Assembly (NCBI RefSeq): GCF_020860125.1
Contig: NZ_JAJBUX010000100.1
Location: 1-25,026, forward strand
Direction: 5' to 3'
DNA: 25,026 nt
From: Cloacibacillus sp.
Lineage (GTDB): Bacteria > Synergistota > Synergistia > Synergistales > Synergistaceae
Part shown: positions 7,597 through 15,763 of the stretch, piece after piece
How positions within the stretch are numbered: position 1 is the first letter of the stretch
Layout: each line of letters opens with the position of its first letter
Translations under genes and position numbers: made by a program
The notes under the pieces: generated by a model
Told to the model about the DNA's origin: nothing
The model's input: the letters and a program-made list of their open reading frames with translations, nothing else
Databases searched by the model: none

Positions 7597-8666
7597 ACAG
7601 ATACTTTCAAGAACAATTGAGAATGCTCCACGAAGGTGCTCGGGAATTTGCGCGCAAATATCCCGCAGTTGCGCCGATGCTGCTCGAACAGGGTGGGGAT
7701 CCTGATGCCGAGCGCATACTGGAGGGTACGGCTTATCTGTGCGCTAAGATACACGAACGTCTGGATCAGACTGCGCCGGAGCTGATACAGACGCTGCTTC
7801 GCGAAGTTTTCCCCGAGTCAGTAATGCCGGTGCCTTCTATGGCGGTGATGCGTTTCGCGCTAAGTCCTGGGTTTACAGAACCGATGCTCGTAAAACGCGG
7901 CACACAACTCGCATCGAGGCCAGTCGGCGGGGTTTCGTGCCTTTACAGTACAATGTGGGATCTTACAGTGCTGCCATTGACCGTAGTCTCTACTGAAAGC
8001 GAGACGCACAGCGATATGTCGGGGACTGTCACAGTAACTCTTCAAAGCGCTGCGCCGCTTGAGAAATTTTTGCCGGACCGGCTGGATTTCCATCTTACCG
8101 GCTCATACTCTATGGCCTCTCAGCGCCTTCTGGTTTTACTGACGCGGCTGCAATCAGTAACAGTGAGCGCCGGCTCCTCGTCCGTCGATCTGCCAGCCGG
8201 GGCGCTTTCTATTCTGCGCCCGTCTCTGGAAGACCTTCGTCTTCCAGAAGGACAGGTTAATAACCGCGGCTACATATCGATGATTCGTTATTTCTGCTGT
8301 CCCGACCATCTTACGGCTTTCAGCCTTTCAGGGCTGAAGAGGCTGGCGCTGTCGGATTCGGCGTGGGAGCTGCGGCTGACCTTCCGCTTCGGAGCGGCTG
8401 TGACGCCGCTGCCGCATTTTTCAGATGGCTCGTTCGCCGTCAATACAATTCCGGCGAGCAATGTCTTTCAGGCTCATTCGGAGCCTATCCGTGTCGACTA
8501 TAGCCGTGAAGAATATCGGATCTATCCGCATGTCAAAGAAAGGCAATACGTCGATATTCTCGGCGTCACCGGCGTGGCGGCCATTCACCGAGGCGGACGG
8601 ACAGAGAGGTGCCGCCCCTATGGTTTTTACAACGAATCTGGCGGCGGGATGATCTACAGCGTTTGA
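7593..8666 (+). CDS. tssF: TssF baseplate protein, N-terminal part, ended by an in-frame opal codon
   Basis: This is the first 357 residues of TssF (VasA/ImpG family), a baseplate wedge component that pairs with TssG. The start is taken as GTG at 7593 because the protein then reads M-NRYFQEQLRMLHEGAREFA, the usual TssF opening (a short tail and a helix with E-L near position 10), with GAGG just upstream. An in-frame ATG at 7551 would add 14 residues but has no ribosome site. Family sequence includes REFARKYPAVAPML and ERILEGTAYLCAKIHERLD. The frame ends at TGA (8664-8666) well inside the family's length, and homologous sequence continues in the same frame after it. Read through, the protein would be about 572 residues. 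Confidence 0.85.
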   Translation: MNRYFQEQLRMLHEGAREFARKYPAVAPMLLEQGGDPDAERILEGTAYLCAKIHERLDQTAPELIQTLLREVFPESVMPVPSMAVMRFALSPGFTEPMLVKRGTQLASRPVGGVSCLYSTMWDLTVLPLTVVSTESETHSDMSGTVTVTLQSAAPLEKFLPDRLDFHLTGSYSMASQRLLVLLTRLQSVTVSAGSSSVDLPAGALSILRPSLEDLRLPEGQVNNRGYISMIRYFCCPDHLTAFSLSGLKRLALSDSAWELRLTFRFGAAVTPLPHFSDGSFAVNTIPASNVFQAHSEPIRVDYSREEYRIYPHVKERQYVDILGVTGVAAIHRGGRTERCRPYGFYNESGGGMIYSV

Positions 8667-8672
8667 TATACG

Positions 8673-9311
8673 ATGCCGGAGGAAGGCTCCGTTCCTGAAC
8701 ACTATTTTTCCATACTGCGCCGTCCTGATTCAAACGAGGGCTTCGACGAGTGCGTCGTCTCCATGGATCTTATCTGCTGTAACCGCGGGCTGCCTGACAG
8801 GCTGCTTCAGGGTGATATATGTCTGCCTACGGACAGGTCGCCGTCTAAAGTTGTATTTGAAAATGTCACCGCCCCTTCGGAGATGCTGTCGCCGCCCACC
8901 AACGAGAGCCTTCAGTGGCGTTTCCTCGCGCAGATGAATGCCAACCTTTTGCCGGTGGCCTCTGCCAAAGCGCTGCAGCAGACTCTTTCGCTCTACGCTC
9001 CGCGCGGCAGCGACGCTCCGGAGCTTGCCGTAGCCTGCGCCAAACGCTGTCAGGCGGTGCGGGCCTTTTCGTCCTGCGACGAAGAGCGTCTTTTTCACGG
9101 GCGTGTGCTGCGCGGCAGACGGCTGATGCTTGAACTTGAGCCGTCCGGCTTTGTCTCGCTGGGAGACCTTTGGCTTTTTGCGGACTCTCTGGATCAGTTC
9201 CTTGCGGAGTTTGCCGTGATCAATACCTACACGAGGCTTGTGCTTACTGTCTCGGGAACTGACGAAAGATGGGAATGGGTACCGAGACTCGGGACAAAAC
9301 AGTTGATATAG
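8673..9311 (+). CDS. tssF: TssF baseplate protein, C-terminal part, downstream of the opal codon
   Basis: These 212 residues are the C-terminal third of TssF, in the same frame as 7593-8666 and separated from it by TGA-TAT-ACG. Family features include YFSILRRP, VVSMDLICCNRGLPDRLLQGD, LQWRFLAQMNANLL and the ending INTYTRLVLTVSGTDERWEW, typical of the TssF C-terminus. The ATG at 8673 has no evident Shine-Dalgarno, so independent initiation would depend on reinitiation after the stop six bases upstream. A 5-bp hairpin (8677-8681 with 8687-8691) lies right after the start. The end overlaps tssG by 43 bases, the normal tssF-tssG coupling. Confidence 0.85.
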   Translation: MPEEGSVPEHYFSILRRPDSNEGFDECVVSMDLICCNRGLPDRLLQGDICLPTDRSPSKVVFENVTAPSEMLSPPTNESLQWRFLAQMNANLLPVASAKALQQTLSLYAPRGSDAPELAVACAKRCQAVRAFSSCDEERLFHGRVLRGRRLMLELEPSGFVSLGDLWLFADSLDQFLAEFAVINTYTRLVLTVSGTDERWEWVPRLGTKQLI

Positions 9312-10264
9312 AGCGCCTGCTGCTCACTGAGCCGCTGCGTTTCACGATGACCCAGGCCCTATGGCTGCTGGGTTTTCTTAACGCGGATACCGCGGAGGGC
9401 GTTGACCTCTTTACGAGGCGGAACCTGCATGTCGTGCCGTGGCTCTCTCTGGCCTTTCCGCCTGGCGAAGTGGTCTCAGTCGAGCGTACAGAAACGAAAA
9501 GTAAGCCCATTTTTCGTGTGACTGTGCCATATTATGGGCTTTACAGCACTATGGGGGCGCTTCCGACCTTCTACACCGAAGAGCTGTTTGACGAAGCGCG
9601 GGAAGATGAGAGTATCTCGCGCGATTTCCTTGATATTATTAACAATCACCTTTACCATCTGCTCTACGCCGCGAACAGACACGGCGACATAGTGCGCCGC
9701 ACGGTGGAGAGCGCCAATCATTCCGCCGAGTTTGTCCAGTACAGCCTTATGGGGCAGGCGGAGGATATGCTTCGTGACTCCGAGCTGCCGGCCATCGCCA
9801 TCGTAGATCTGATTGCCCAGAGGCCTCGTTCTGCCATACGGCTGGAACGTTATCTGGCCTTTACTCTCGGACATGGCGGCGTAGAGATCGAGCAGTGTGT
9901 GGAGCGCCGCGCACCAGTGCCGCCCTCTCAGCGTTGCCGACTGGGCGTAGGCGGCTGTCGTATCGGCGACGACGCCGTTCTCGGCGTCGACATTGCGGAC
10001 AGCACAAGCAAATTTCGTATCCATCTTCACAACGAGAAGCCTGAAGATATGGAAAAGTTTCTTCCGGCCCGCCGCGGGTATCTGACCTTTCGCAGCCGCG
10101 TTGAGCGGTTTATGGATTCGCCGCAGGAGTTTGATTTGGTGCTGCATCCGGACGGCGGCACTCCGCCGCCGGCAGCTTTGGGCGCGGGGGCGAAGATAGG
10201 ATTCTTCCTTGGCGCGAAGGCACTTCAGCCGGTGAGGATTTCGTGGAAGAAGAATTGCATTTGA
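9269..10264 (+). CDS. tssG: TssG baseplate protein
   Basis: This 331-residue protein matches TssG (VasB/ImpH family), the baseplate subunit that with two TssF copies and TssK forms the wedge. Recognisable are the opening TEPLRFTMTQALWLLGFL, the strongly conserved core VPYYGLYSTMGALPTFYTEEL (about residues 85-105), a helix IINNHLYHLLYAA, and the end VRISWKKN. Two in-frame ATGs (9269 and 9275) lie inside the tssF end. Neither has a clear ribosome site, consistent with translational coupling. The gene is intact. Confidence 0.93.
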   Translation: MGMGTETRDKTVDIERLLLTEPLRFTMTQALWLLGFLNADTAEGVDLFTRRNLHVVPWLSLAFPPGEVVSVERTETKSKPIFRVTVPYYGLYSTMGALPTFYTEELFDEAREDESISRDFLDIINNHLYHLLYAANRHGDIVRRTVESANHSAEFVQYSLMGQAEDMLRDSELPAIAIVDLIAQRPRSAIRLERYLAFTLGHGGVEIEQCVERRAPVPPSQRCRLGVGGCRIGDDAVLGVDIADSTSKFRIHLHNEKPEDMEKFLPARRGYLTFRSRVERFMDSPQEFDLVLHPDGGTPPPAALGAGAKIGFFLGAKALQPVRISWKKNCI

Positions 10265-10291
10265 TAGAAAGTTCGAGAGTTGGTGACGGTT

Positions 10292-13105
10292 ATGAAAACT
10301 GAGATACCAGATCTGCTGAGTCTGACCTTTCAGCCGCTGTATATGGACGGTAAGCTCTTCATGGGCTTTACCGCAGGTTTTGCCTTTGACCTCGCGGCAG
10401 GGCGGCCAATCGAACCGACGGCCGCATTCGCGGCTGCTATGCGGAACCTTGCTCCCGGAGATTGTCTTAACATGGGCGTCCCAAAGACGGAGGCGGAGTG
10501 GCTGCTGGCAGGCTCTGTTTTCGCTCCGGGCGGAGCACCGGCAAAGAACGCGCTTGTCACGGCGCAGATAGGCGAAAGCCGAAGGCGGCTGCTGGTCGAG
10601 AGCCGAGAATCCTTCTCATCCTTAGAACTGACGTGGCAGTCTACATGGGGCTGTGACGCCGAGAATCCTGACGGTCTCCGCCCCGGTAAGAGTGAAAGAC
10701 CGCCGGTGACCGACGAATCACTGCCTTTTGGAGCCCCGGCATGCATGGGGCCGCGTGGGGTTTGGCCATGCCGCATGGGGCGGATGGGAACATACGACAG
10801 CCGGTGGCTGAGGAAAAACTGGCCCGGAGTCCCCGATGACTTCGACTGGGGATTCTATAATCTTTCCCAACCGCAGCAGCGGCTCCCGAAAGGGCTGAAT
10901 GGCGGTGAGAATATAACGCTGTGCAATTTGAACGGAAGCTTCCCAAAAATTGAGACGGAAGTCCCCGGCGTAACGATATATTTTCAATTCGAAACGAAAG
11001 AACGCGCTTTCCGAAAATCGCCGCTGCCCGACACGCTGTGGCTCTTTCCCGGTGAAATGACGGGGCTCCTCCTGTGGCACACCGTCGCGGAATGCGGTGA
11101 TGAGGCTGGAGCCGGCATAGATAAAGTTACGCTGACGCTTGATGGCGCGGAGACGGCGGATGACGCTGCCAGAGTTCACGTAGGCGTGGAAAATCCAGAA
11201 ATACCGGTGCCGAAAGCCGCGAAGGAAGCCGCCGGTGCGGCGGCGGTTTTCGCAGCCGTAGGCGGCGCGGCTGCCGCGGGAGCCGCTGAGATACCACAAA
11301 ACGAAGTCGGTGCCGGAGCAGGCAATACCGAAAGGCCGGCTGGTGAGGATAGGAAAAAAGATACTCCAGCCGCAGAGCTAATATCGGAAAACACAGAGAA
11401 AAAACTGCCTCAAGCTGCAGAAATTGAGGCCGACATGCTCAAAGAACTGGACTCGTCGCTTCCGGAGATAAACGAAGCGTTTATAAACGCAGGCCTGCCG
11501 CCGATGACTGAAGCCCAGGTGGCAGAGACGAGGGAAAGAATCAGCCTGATGTCAAAAAAACTGGCTGAAATTCAGGCACAGGTCGCCGCGGCGAAACCTC
11601 TGACTCTTGAGGAATCGCTGAAAAAGGCGGGAATAGCGGACAGTCAGATCAAGGCCGTCCAAAAGGCGTTGGATATTCCAATCCCGAGTACTGACGATTT
11701 CTCGGATAAGTCGGCGTGGACGGCAGCTTGGGACTCTTACGCCGATGAGTTCGGCGCGGCGATAGGGGCCGACGACAAAATAATATCAAGCATGAAAAAT
11801 ATCCTCTCGTCCGTCCCCGTGGGCGAGGCGGCGGAAAAAAGTGCAGGCTTATCTTCGTCTGAATGTACCGCCCAGCTGATTAAGGTTGGGATGGAACCGG
11901 CTGCCGCTGCGCGCTTCGTCGCGGCGCTGGATGAAGACGTACCGACCGACCCTCAGGAGCTTCTGCTCTACGCCGCAAAAGTGGAACGGGCCGCCGGTTT
12001 CCCCGCAGGCTCCATGCAGGAGCGTATCGCCGCCGTCCAAAACAAGATGGCGGAGTTAGGCGTATTGCCGCAGGGCGAACTTGCGGCAAACGTACCGGCT
12101 GCGGCTAATATTCCGGAGGCTCCCGCGCAGAGCGCCGGGGAGGTTTTCGCCGGCATAAAAGACGACGTTCCGAAGGAGCCCGTGAAGATGACGGAGGATG
12201 TCCCTCTTTCAAAGGACTCCGTATCCGAGCTTATCGCCGGCGGCGGCTCTCTGGCTGGGGCGAAGCTTGACGGCTTAGACCTTTCGGGAATGGACCTATC
12301 GGGACAGACTCTGAAGGGGACCTCGTTTATTAACGCGAAGCTTATCGGCGCCCGTTTCGACGGCGCAGACCTTACAGGGGCTGCGCTGACGGCTGCGGAG
12401 CTGGGCAGCGCCTCTTTTGTAAGGGCCGACCTCAGCGGCGCCGACCTCTCGTCCGCCCGCATTGCGGACGGCGATTTTTCCGATGCGCTGCTCGTCGGGG
12501 CGAATATCTTCGGCGCGTCCCTATTAGGGGCGAATATATCAAACGCCAGAGCGCAGGGGCTCTCCGCGTCGGGAGCCGATCTAAGCCGCGCCCGCATAAA
12601 CGGGAGCGATTTCAGCGGCGCGGATTTTTCCGGGGCGAACTTCAGCGGGGCCGACTTCCACAACTCTTCGGCAGACGGCGCGAACTTTGCAAAAGCCGAC
12701 CTCAGCAAATCAACATTCTGCTGGGGATCGCGCGCGCGCGGATGTAATTTTTCCGGCGCTGAACTCTCTGGGGCGAACTGGACCAGCTCGGAGCTGAGCG
12801 GCTCCGACTTCTCCGGCGTAACGGCGCGCGGCGCTTCATTTACCGACAGCGATCTCTCGTCGTCGCGCTGGGACGGGGCTGACGCGCGCGGTGGCGATTT
12901 CTCCCGCAGCGTCGTCGAAGGTGCCTCGATGCGCGGCATCGACCTTTTCCGCGGTTCTCTGAGAGAAGCCCGCGCATCGGGAACCGACCTTTCGCGCAGC
13001 AACCTCTTTGGAGCTGATCTCTGCCGGTTGTTTACCGACGGCCACACAGATCTGAGCGGCGCAGATTGCGGACAGACCATCATAGAGGCGAGGGAGGGAC
13101 GGTAA
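10292..13105 (+). CDS. DUF2169 protein fused to a pentapeptide-repeat domain
   Basis: This 937-residue protein has three parts. Residues about 5-290 match DUF2169, a T6SS-linked domain (NMGVPKTEAEWLLAGSVFAPGG is the recognisable core) thought to help load cargo on the VgrG/PAAR spike. Residues about 295-640 are a long Ala/Glu-rich, largely helical and low-complexity region. Residues about 650-925 are tandem pentapeptides of A(D/N)LSG type, which fold as a right-handed quadrilateral beta-helix. The ATG at 10292 is chosen so that the protein opens MKTEIPDLLSLTFQPLY as DUF2169 does. An upstream TTG (10280) and GTG (10283) are in frame but poorly placed. DUF2169 with pentapeptide repeats, next to DUF3540 and DUF4150, is a recurring T6SS accessory set. 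The exact role is inferred from context. Confidence 0.85.
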   Translation: MKTEIPDLLSLTFQPLYMDGKLFMGFTAGFAFDLAAGRPIEPTAAFAAAMRNLAPGDCLNMGVPKTEAEWLLAGSVFAPGGAPAKNALVTAQIGESRRRLLVESRESFSSLELTWQSTWGCDAENPDGLRPGKSERPPVTDESLPFGAPACMGPRGVWPCRMGRMGTYDSRWLRKNWPGVPDDFDWGFYNLSQPQQRLPKGLNGGENITLCNLNGSFPKIETEVPGVTIYFQFETKERAFRKSPLPDTLWLFPGEMTGLLLWHTVAECGDEAGAGIDKVTLTLDGAETADDAARVHVGVENPEIPVPKAAKEAAGAAAVFAAVGGAAAAGAAEIPQNEVGAGAGNTERPAGEDRKKDTPAAELISENTEKKLPQAAEIEADMLKELDSSLPEINEAFINAGLPPMTEAQVAETRERISLMSKKLAEIQAQVAAAKPLTLEESLKKAGIADSQIKAVQKALDIPIPSTDDFSDKSAWTAAWDSYADEFGAAIGADDKIISSMKNILSSVPVGEAAEKSAGLSSSECTAQLIKVGMEPAAAARFVAALDEDVPTDPQELLLYAAKVERAAGFPAGSMQERIAAVQNKMAELGVLPQGELAANVPAAANIPEAPAQSAGEVFAGIKDDVPKEPVKMTEDVPLSKDSVSELIAGGGSLAGAKLDGLDLSGMDLSGQTLKGTSFINAKLIGARFDGADLTGAALTAAELGSASFVRADLSGADLSSARIADGDFSDALLVGANIFGASLLGANISNARAQGLSASGADLSRARINGSDFSGADFSGANFSGADFHNSSADGANFAKADLSKSTFCWGSRARGCNFSGAELSGANWTSSELSGSDFSGVTARGASFTDSDLSSSRWDGADARGGDFSRSVVEGASMRGIDLFRGSLREARASGTDLSRSNLFGADLCRLFTDGHTDLSGADCGQTIIEAREGR

Positions 13106-13109
13106 AGCG

Positions 13110-14105
13110 ATGGCGGAAGAGAAAGAGACTATGGAGCTTGATGAAGTCCTGACCTCAGATACGATTCAGAATATGGACTTTTCCCGCAGCGATGGACTTT
13201 GCAGGCGTTCCTTTGCTCGACGGATACTCTCCGGATGCCTTTTCGACGGAGCGGCGGTTTCTGGAGCCGATTTCACAGGCTGCCATATAGAGGGGTGCTC
13301 ATTCCGCGGCGCTGATCTGAGCGACTGCTCTTTTGAAGAAACGGAGCTTGTCGGCTGTGATTTTTCCGGCGCGATTCTGACGGGCGCACAGTTTATCCGC
13401 GCAAAATTCCTGCGTGTCACGCTGGACGGTGCGGATATGACGAAGACCCTGTTCCAGAATGGAGAACTTTTGGAATGCAGCTGGGTTGGAGCCGTCATTC
13501 GCGAGGCCGTTTTTATGGATATGGCCTCCACTCTGCCGGACTGGCAGGGGACCGACGCTGAAAAGGTCCTTTGTGCAGGATGCTCACTCGACGGCATGAA
13601 ACTGACGAAAGCCCGCGGCTCGATGATGGTGCTCCAGCAGTGCAGCTGCCGTAAAATCACAGCAGAAGAATGCGATCTTTCCCAGATAGTCGCAATGGGC
13701 ACAGACTTTTCGGAATCTAAGTTTCTGCGCTGCCGTCTTGCACTGGGCGGTTTTATCGGCAGCAATATGACTCGGTGTTCGTTTTCGGGCTCTGACCTTT
13801 CGTGCGCGCACCTTTCGGGTTCCGTGCTCGCCTTGGCCGACCTCTCAGGCGTTTCACTGGAGAAGGCCAACTTGACGGGCTCCGATCTAACTTACGCGGA
13901 TCTTTCGCGCGCCTGCCTGAAGATGGCGGATCTGTCTCATGCGAGGGTGACGCACGCGCGTTTCGACGGAGCCGACCTTACGGCCGCGAACGGCCACGAT
14001 GTGTGTTTCAGCGAAGCTTCACTATCGGGGGCCGTAACGGCGGGGCTCCGCGGCACGGACGAACGGCTGCTAAAAGCTGAAAATTTTACGAAAAAAAATA
14101 AATGA
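13110..14105 (+). CDS. second pentapeptide-repeat protein of the T6SS accessory block
   Basis: This 331-residue protein consists almost wholly of pentapeptide repeats (A/C-x-L/F-x-x) from about residue 20 to 315, such as CSFRGADLSDCSFEETELVGC and ADLSGVSLEKANLTGSDLTYADLS. There is no signal peptide or membrane segment, so it is probably a cytoplasmic beta-helix protein. Central repeats (about residues 125-190) are less regular and richer in Cys. It starts four bases after the DUF2169-pentapeptide stop, with GAGGGA upstream. The two pentapeptide proteins probably arose by duplication of the repeat module. A chaperone or adaptor role is inferred only from its position before DUF3540 and DUF4150. 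Confidence 0.82.
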   Translation: MAEEKETMELDEVLTSDTIQNMDFSRSDGLCRRSFARRILSGCLFDGAAVSGADFTGCHIEGCSFRGADLSDCSFEETELVGCDFSGAILTGAQFIRAKFLRVTLDGADMTKTLFQNGELLECSWVGAVIREAVFMDMASTLPDWQGTDAEKVLCAGCSLDGMKLTKARGSMMVLQQCSCRKITAEECDLSQIVAMGTDFSESKFLRCRLALGGFIGSNMTRCSFSGSDLSCAHLSGSVLALADLSGVSLEKANLTGSDLTYADLSRACLKMADLSHARVTHARFDGADLTAANGHDVCFSEASLSGAVTAGLRGTDERLLKAENFTKKNK

Positions 14106-14162
14106 CAAACGGCGAAAGATTGCTTTTTACAAAACCGCTGTTTAGAGAAAGGGGATCGAAAA

Positions 14163-14753
14163 ATGGCATACGCGCTTCCCGTGGAAGAACCAGGAGGGAC
14201 ACTTGACAAAGGCACTGTGATGGGCGTGCAGGGAACGGCGCTGTTGGTGATGACGAGCCAGGGCGTCGTACGCGCCGGGCGGGCCGCCGGGTGCCTTCTG
14301 GCCCCGCGCGCCGGAGACGGCGTGCTGACAGCCTTTCTTCCGAACGGAGAGGCATGGGTGACCTGCGTCCTGACACGCACAGACGGTGAAGCGGAGATAG
14401 AGCTTCCTGATAAAACGACTTTGAGGGGCCGCGAACTGTCGGTGGAGAGCGAGAGTACAAGAATTGTCTCACATTCCATATCCATGAAAGGTACGGTCTT
14501 ATCTTTGGGCGGAGGCCTTCTTTTGCAGGGATTCGCCGCCGTACAGACAGCGGCGTGCCGTGTGGGGGAACGGATTTCCAGAAAGAGCGGATGTTACGGG
14601 GAGCTGTCCGAGCAGACTGACGGGCTGGATGAACGCAGGGCTGGCCGGATGCGCATAGAAAGCGAGAGCAGCTATCGCCTCCGCGCAGAGAACGCCGACG
14701 TGCGGGCACAGGCGATGCTCGATCTCGACGCGGAACGCATCAAGGTAGGCTAG
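14163..14753 (+). CDS. DUF3540 T6SS accessory protein
   Basis: This 196-residue protein resembles DUF3540, a family found almost only beside DUF2169 and DUF4150 in T6SS clusters and presumed to act in spike or effector assembly. Seen in it are an N-terminal beta-rich part (TVMGVQGTALLVMTSQGVV), a hydrophobic core GVLTAFLPNGEAWVTCVL, and the C-terminal part IESESSYRLRAENADVRAQAM. The end DLDAERIKVG is VgrG-like (compare the repeating beta-prism strands of gp5/VgrG), consistent with a role at the spike. AAGGGGA lies before the ATG. A 57-base spacer separates it from the previous gene and shows no terminator. Confidence 0.78.
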   Translation: MAYALPVEEPGGTLDKGTVMGVQGTALLVMTSQGVVRAGRAAGCLLAPRAGDGVLTAFLPNGEAWVTCVLTRTDGEAEIELPDKTTLRGRELSVESESTRIVSHSISMKGTVLSLGGGLLLQGFAAVQTAACRVGERISRKSGCYGELSEQTDGLDERRAGRMRIESESSYRLRAENADVRAQAMLDLDAERIKVG

Positions 14754-14754
14754 G

Positions 14755-15156
14755 ATGTTTGCGCTGACGCTGCAGGGAGGGACCTGCATGAGCTCCGCGC
14801 CGGACGTATGTAAGACGCCTGTTCCGCCCGGAGAGACAGTACCCGTGCCATACGTGAACATTTTTATGTGCAACATGGTGCTGCCGAATACGGCCTGTAC
14901 CAAAGTATTTATCGCTGGCGCTCTGGCGCTCACGGTAAAATCGCAGACGGCCATATCCAACGGCGACGAGCCCGGCGTCGTAGGAGGCGTGGCCTCCTCG
15001 AAGTTTATCGGCAAGGGGGAATTCCTCCGCGGCTCTATGAAAGTGACGCTCGAAGGCGCCGCCGCCGTATCGCAGGGCGCAATGACGAAACACAACGACA
15101 GCAACACAGTCGGTCTCTGTAACGCAGCAGCGCAGGCTAAAGTGGATGTCGCGTAG
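14755..15156 (+). CDS. DUF4150 PAAR-like spike-tip protein
   Basis: This 133-residue protein matches DUF4150, a PAAR-like family that caps the VgrG trimer and sharpens the spike. Family signatures are APDVCKTPVPPGETVPVPYVN at the N-terminus, SNGDEPGVVGG in the middle, KVTLEGAAAVSQGAMTKHN, and a C-terminal small-residue tail. The size shows no effector fused to it. The ATG at 14755 keeps the MFALTLQGG opening that is usual in the family, and it follows the DUF3540 stop by one base. A second in-frame ATG (14788) has a strong AGGGAGG (14774-14780) and could be used. It overlaps tssJ by 11 bases. Confidence 0.87.
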   Translation: MFALTLQGGTCMSSAPDVCKTPVPPGETVPVPYVNIFMCNMVLPNTACTKVFIAGALALTVKSQTAISNGDEPGVVGGVASSKFIGKGEFLRGSMKVTLEGAAAVSQGAMTKHNDSNTVGLCNAAAQAKVDVA

Positions 15157-15763
15157 GCTGACGGGGCTTTTTCTGGTCTTTTTCATTATATTGGCGGGGC
15201 TGATGATCTCACCATCCGGCTGCGAGGCTGCAAAGAAAAAACCGGCTCCGCCGCCGGACGGTGCGCTGAAACCCTCCGAGGTTGTTTGGAGCCAGGAGAA
15301 GGACGGGCTGTCGGTCTCTATCGAAGCTTCGGAAGATTTGAACTACGCCTATGGTTCGCCGTTTGGGCTCACATTATGCCTGTATCAGCTCTCGGACTTG
15401 GCGAAATTTACCGCGCTGGCCTCCACCTTCGCCGGAATCGACAAACTGCTTGGAGGGGAGATCGACCAGCTTGGCGGCGCGGCCCTGATGAGTCAGGTTG
15501 TGCGTCTCCAGCCTGGCGAAAAAATATCTAAGAGCTTCGACCGTATGGAGGGGGCCAAATATTTTGCCGTCGCGGCGGGCTACGCGCACGGTGATCCGAC
15601 GGGCTGTTCAGCATATGTTCAATTTCCTGTGAATAGCACCGTCATTAAACTGAAGCACCGTAAAACCGCAACATACTATACAGCCGGGATCATCGCAGCC
15701 AAAGTTTCCTGCAATGCGAAGGCTGTAACCGTCACTGGAGGTGAAGGTGAATATGAACAATAA
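15146..15763 (+). CDS. tssJ: TssJ outer-membrane lipoprotein of the T6SS membrane complex
   Basis: This 205-residue protein has the TssJ (SciN/VasD) pattern: an N-terminal export signal, then a small beta-sandwich with DLNYAYGSPFGLTLCLYQLSD, followed by the RLQPGEKISKSFDRMEGAKYFAVAAGY block. TssJ is anchored in the outer membrane by a lipid and binds the periplasmic end of TssM. The hydrophobic signal spans residues 7-22, and Cys26 is the likely lipidated residue. The box around it (PSGC) has Pro where Leu is usual, so lipidation is less certain than normal. A C-terminal extension of about 40 residues beyond the usual fold is present. It overlaps DUF4150 and tssK, in line with coupled translation. 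Confidence 0.85.
   Translation: MSRRLTGLFLVFFIILAGLMISPSGCEAAKKKPAPPPDGALKPSEVVWSQEKDGLSVSIEASEDLNYAYGSPFGLTLCLYQLSDLAKFTALASTFAGIDKLLGGEIDQLGGAALMSQVVRLQPGEKISKSFDRMEGAKYFAVAAGYAHGDPTGCSAYVQFPVNSTVIKLKHRKTATYYTAGIIAAKVSCNAKAVTVTGGEGEYEQ

Noticed and set aside
8664..8666. A whole-genome alternative code in which TGA means Trp
   Set aside because: TGA ends tssG and tssM at the expected family lengths, so TGA is a normal stop here.
11968..13083. Long minus-strand open frame (371 codons) opposite the DUF2169-pentapeptide gene
   Set aside because: It mirrors the repetitive pentapeptide codons of the sense strand, has low-complexity Ser/Ala/Pro content, no ribosome site and no family resemblance.
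13166..13870. Minus-strand open frame (234 codons) opposite the second pentapeptide gene
   Set aside because: It is a shadow frame of repeat-coding sequence, and the sense strand is clearly the coding one.
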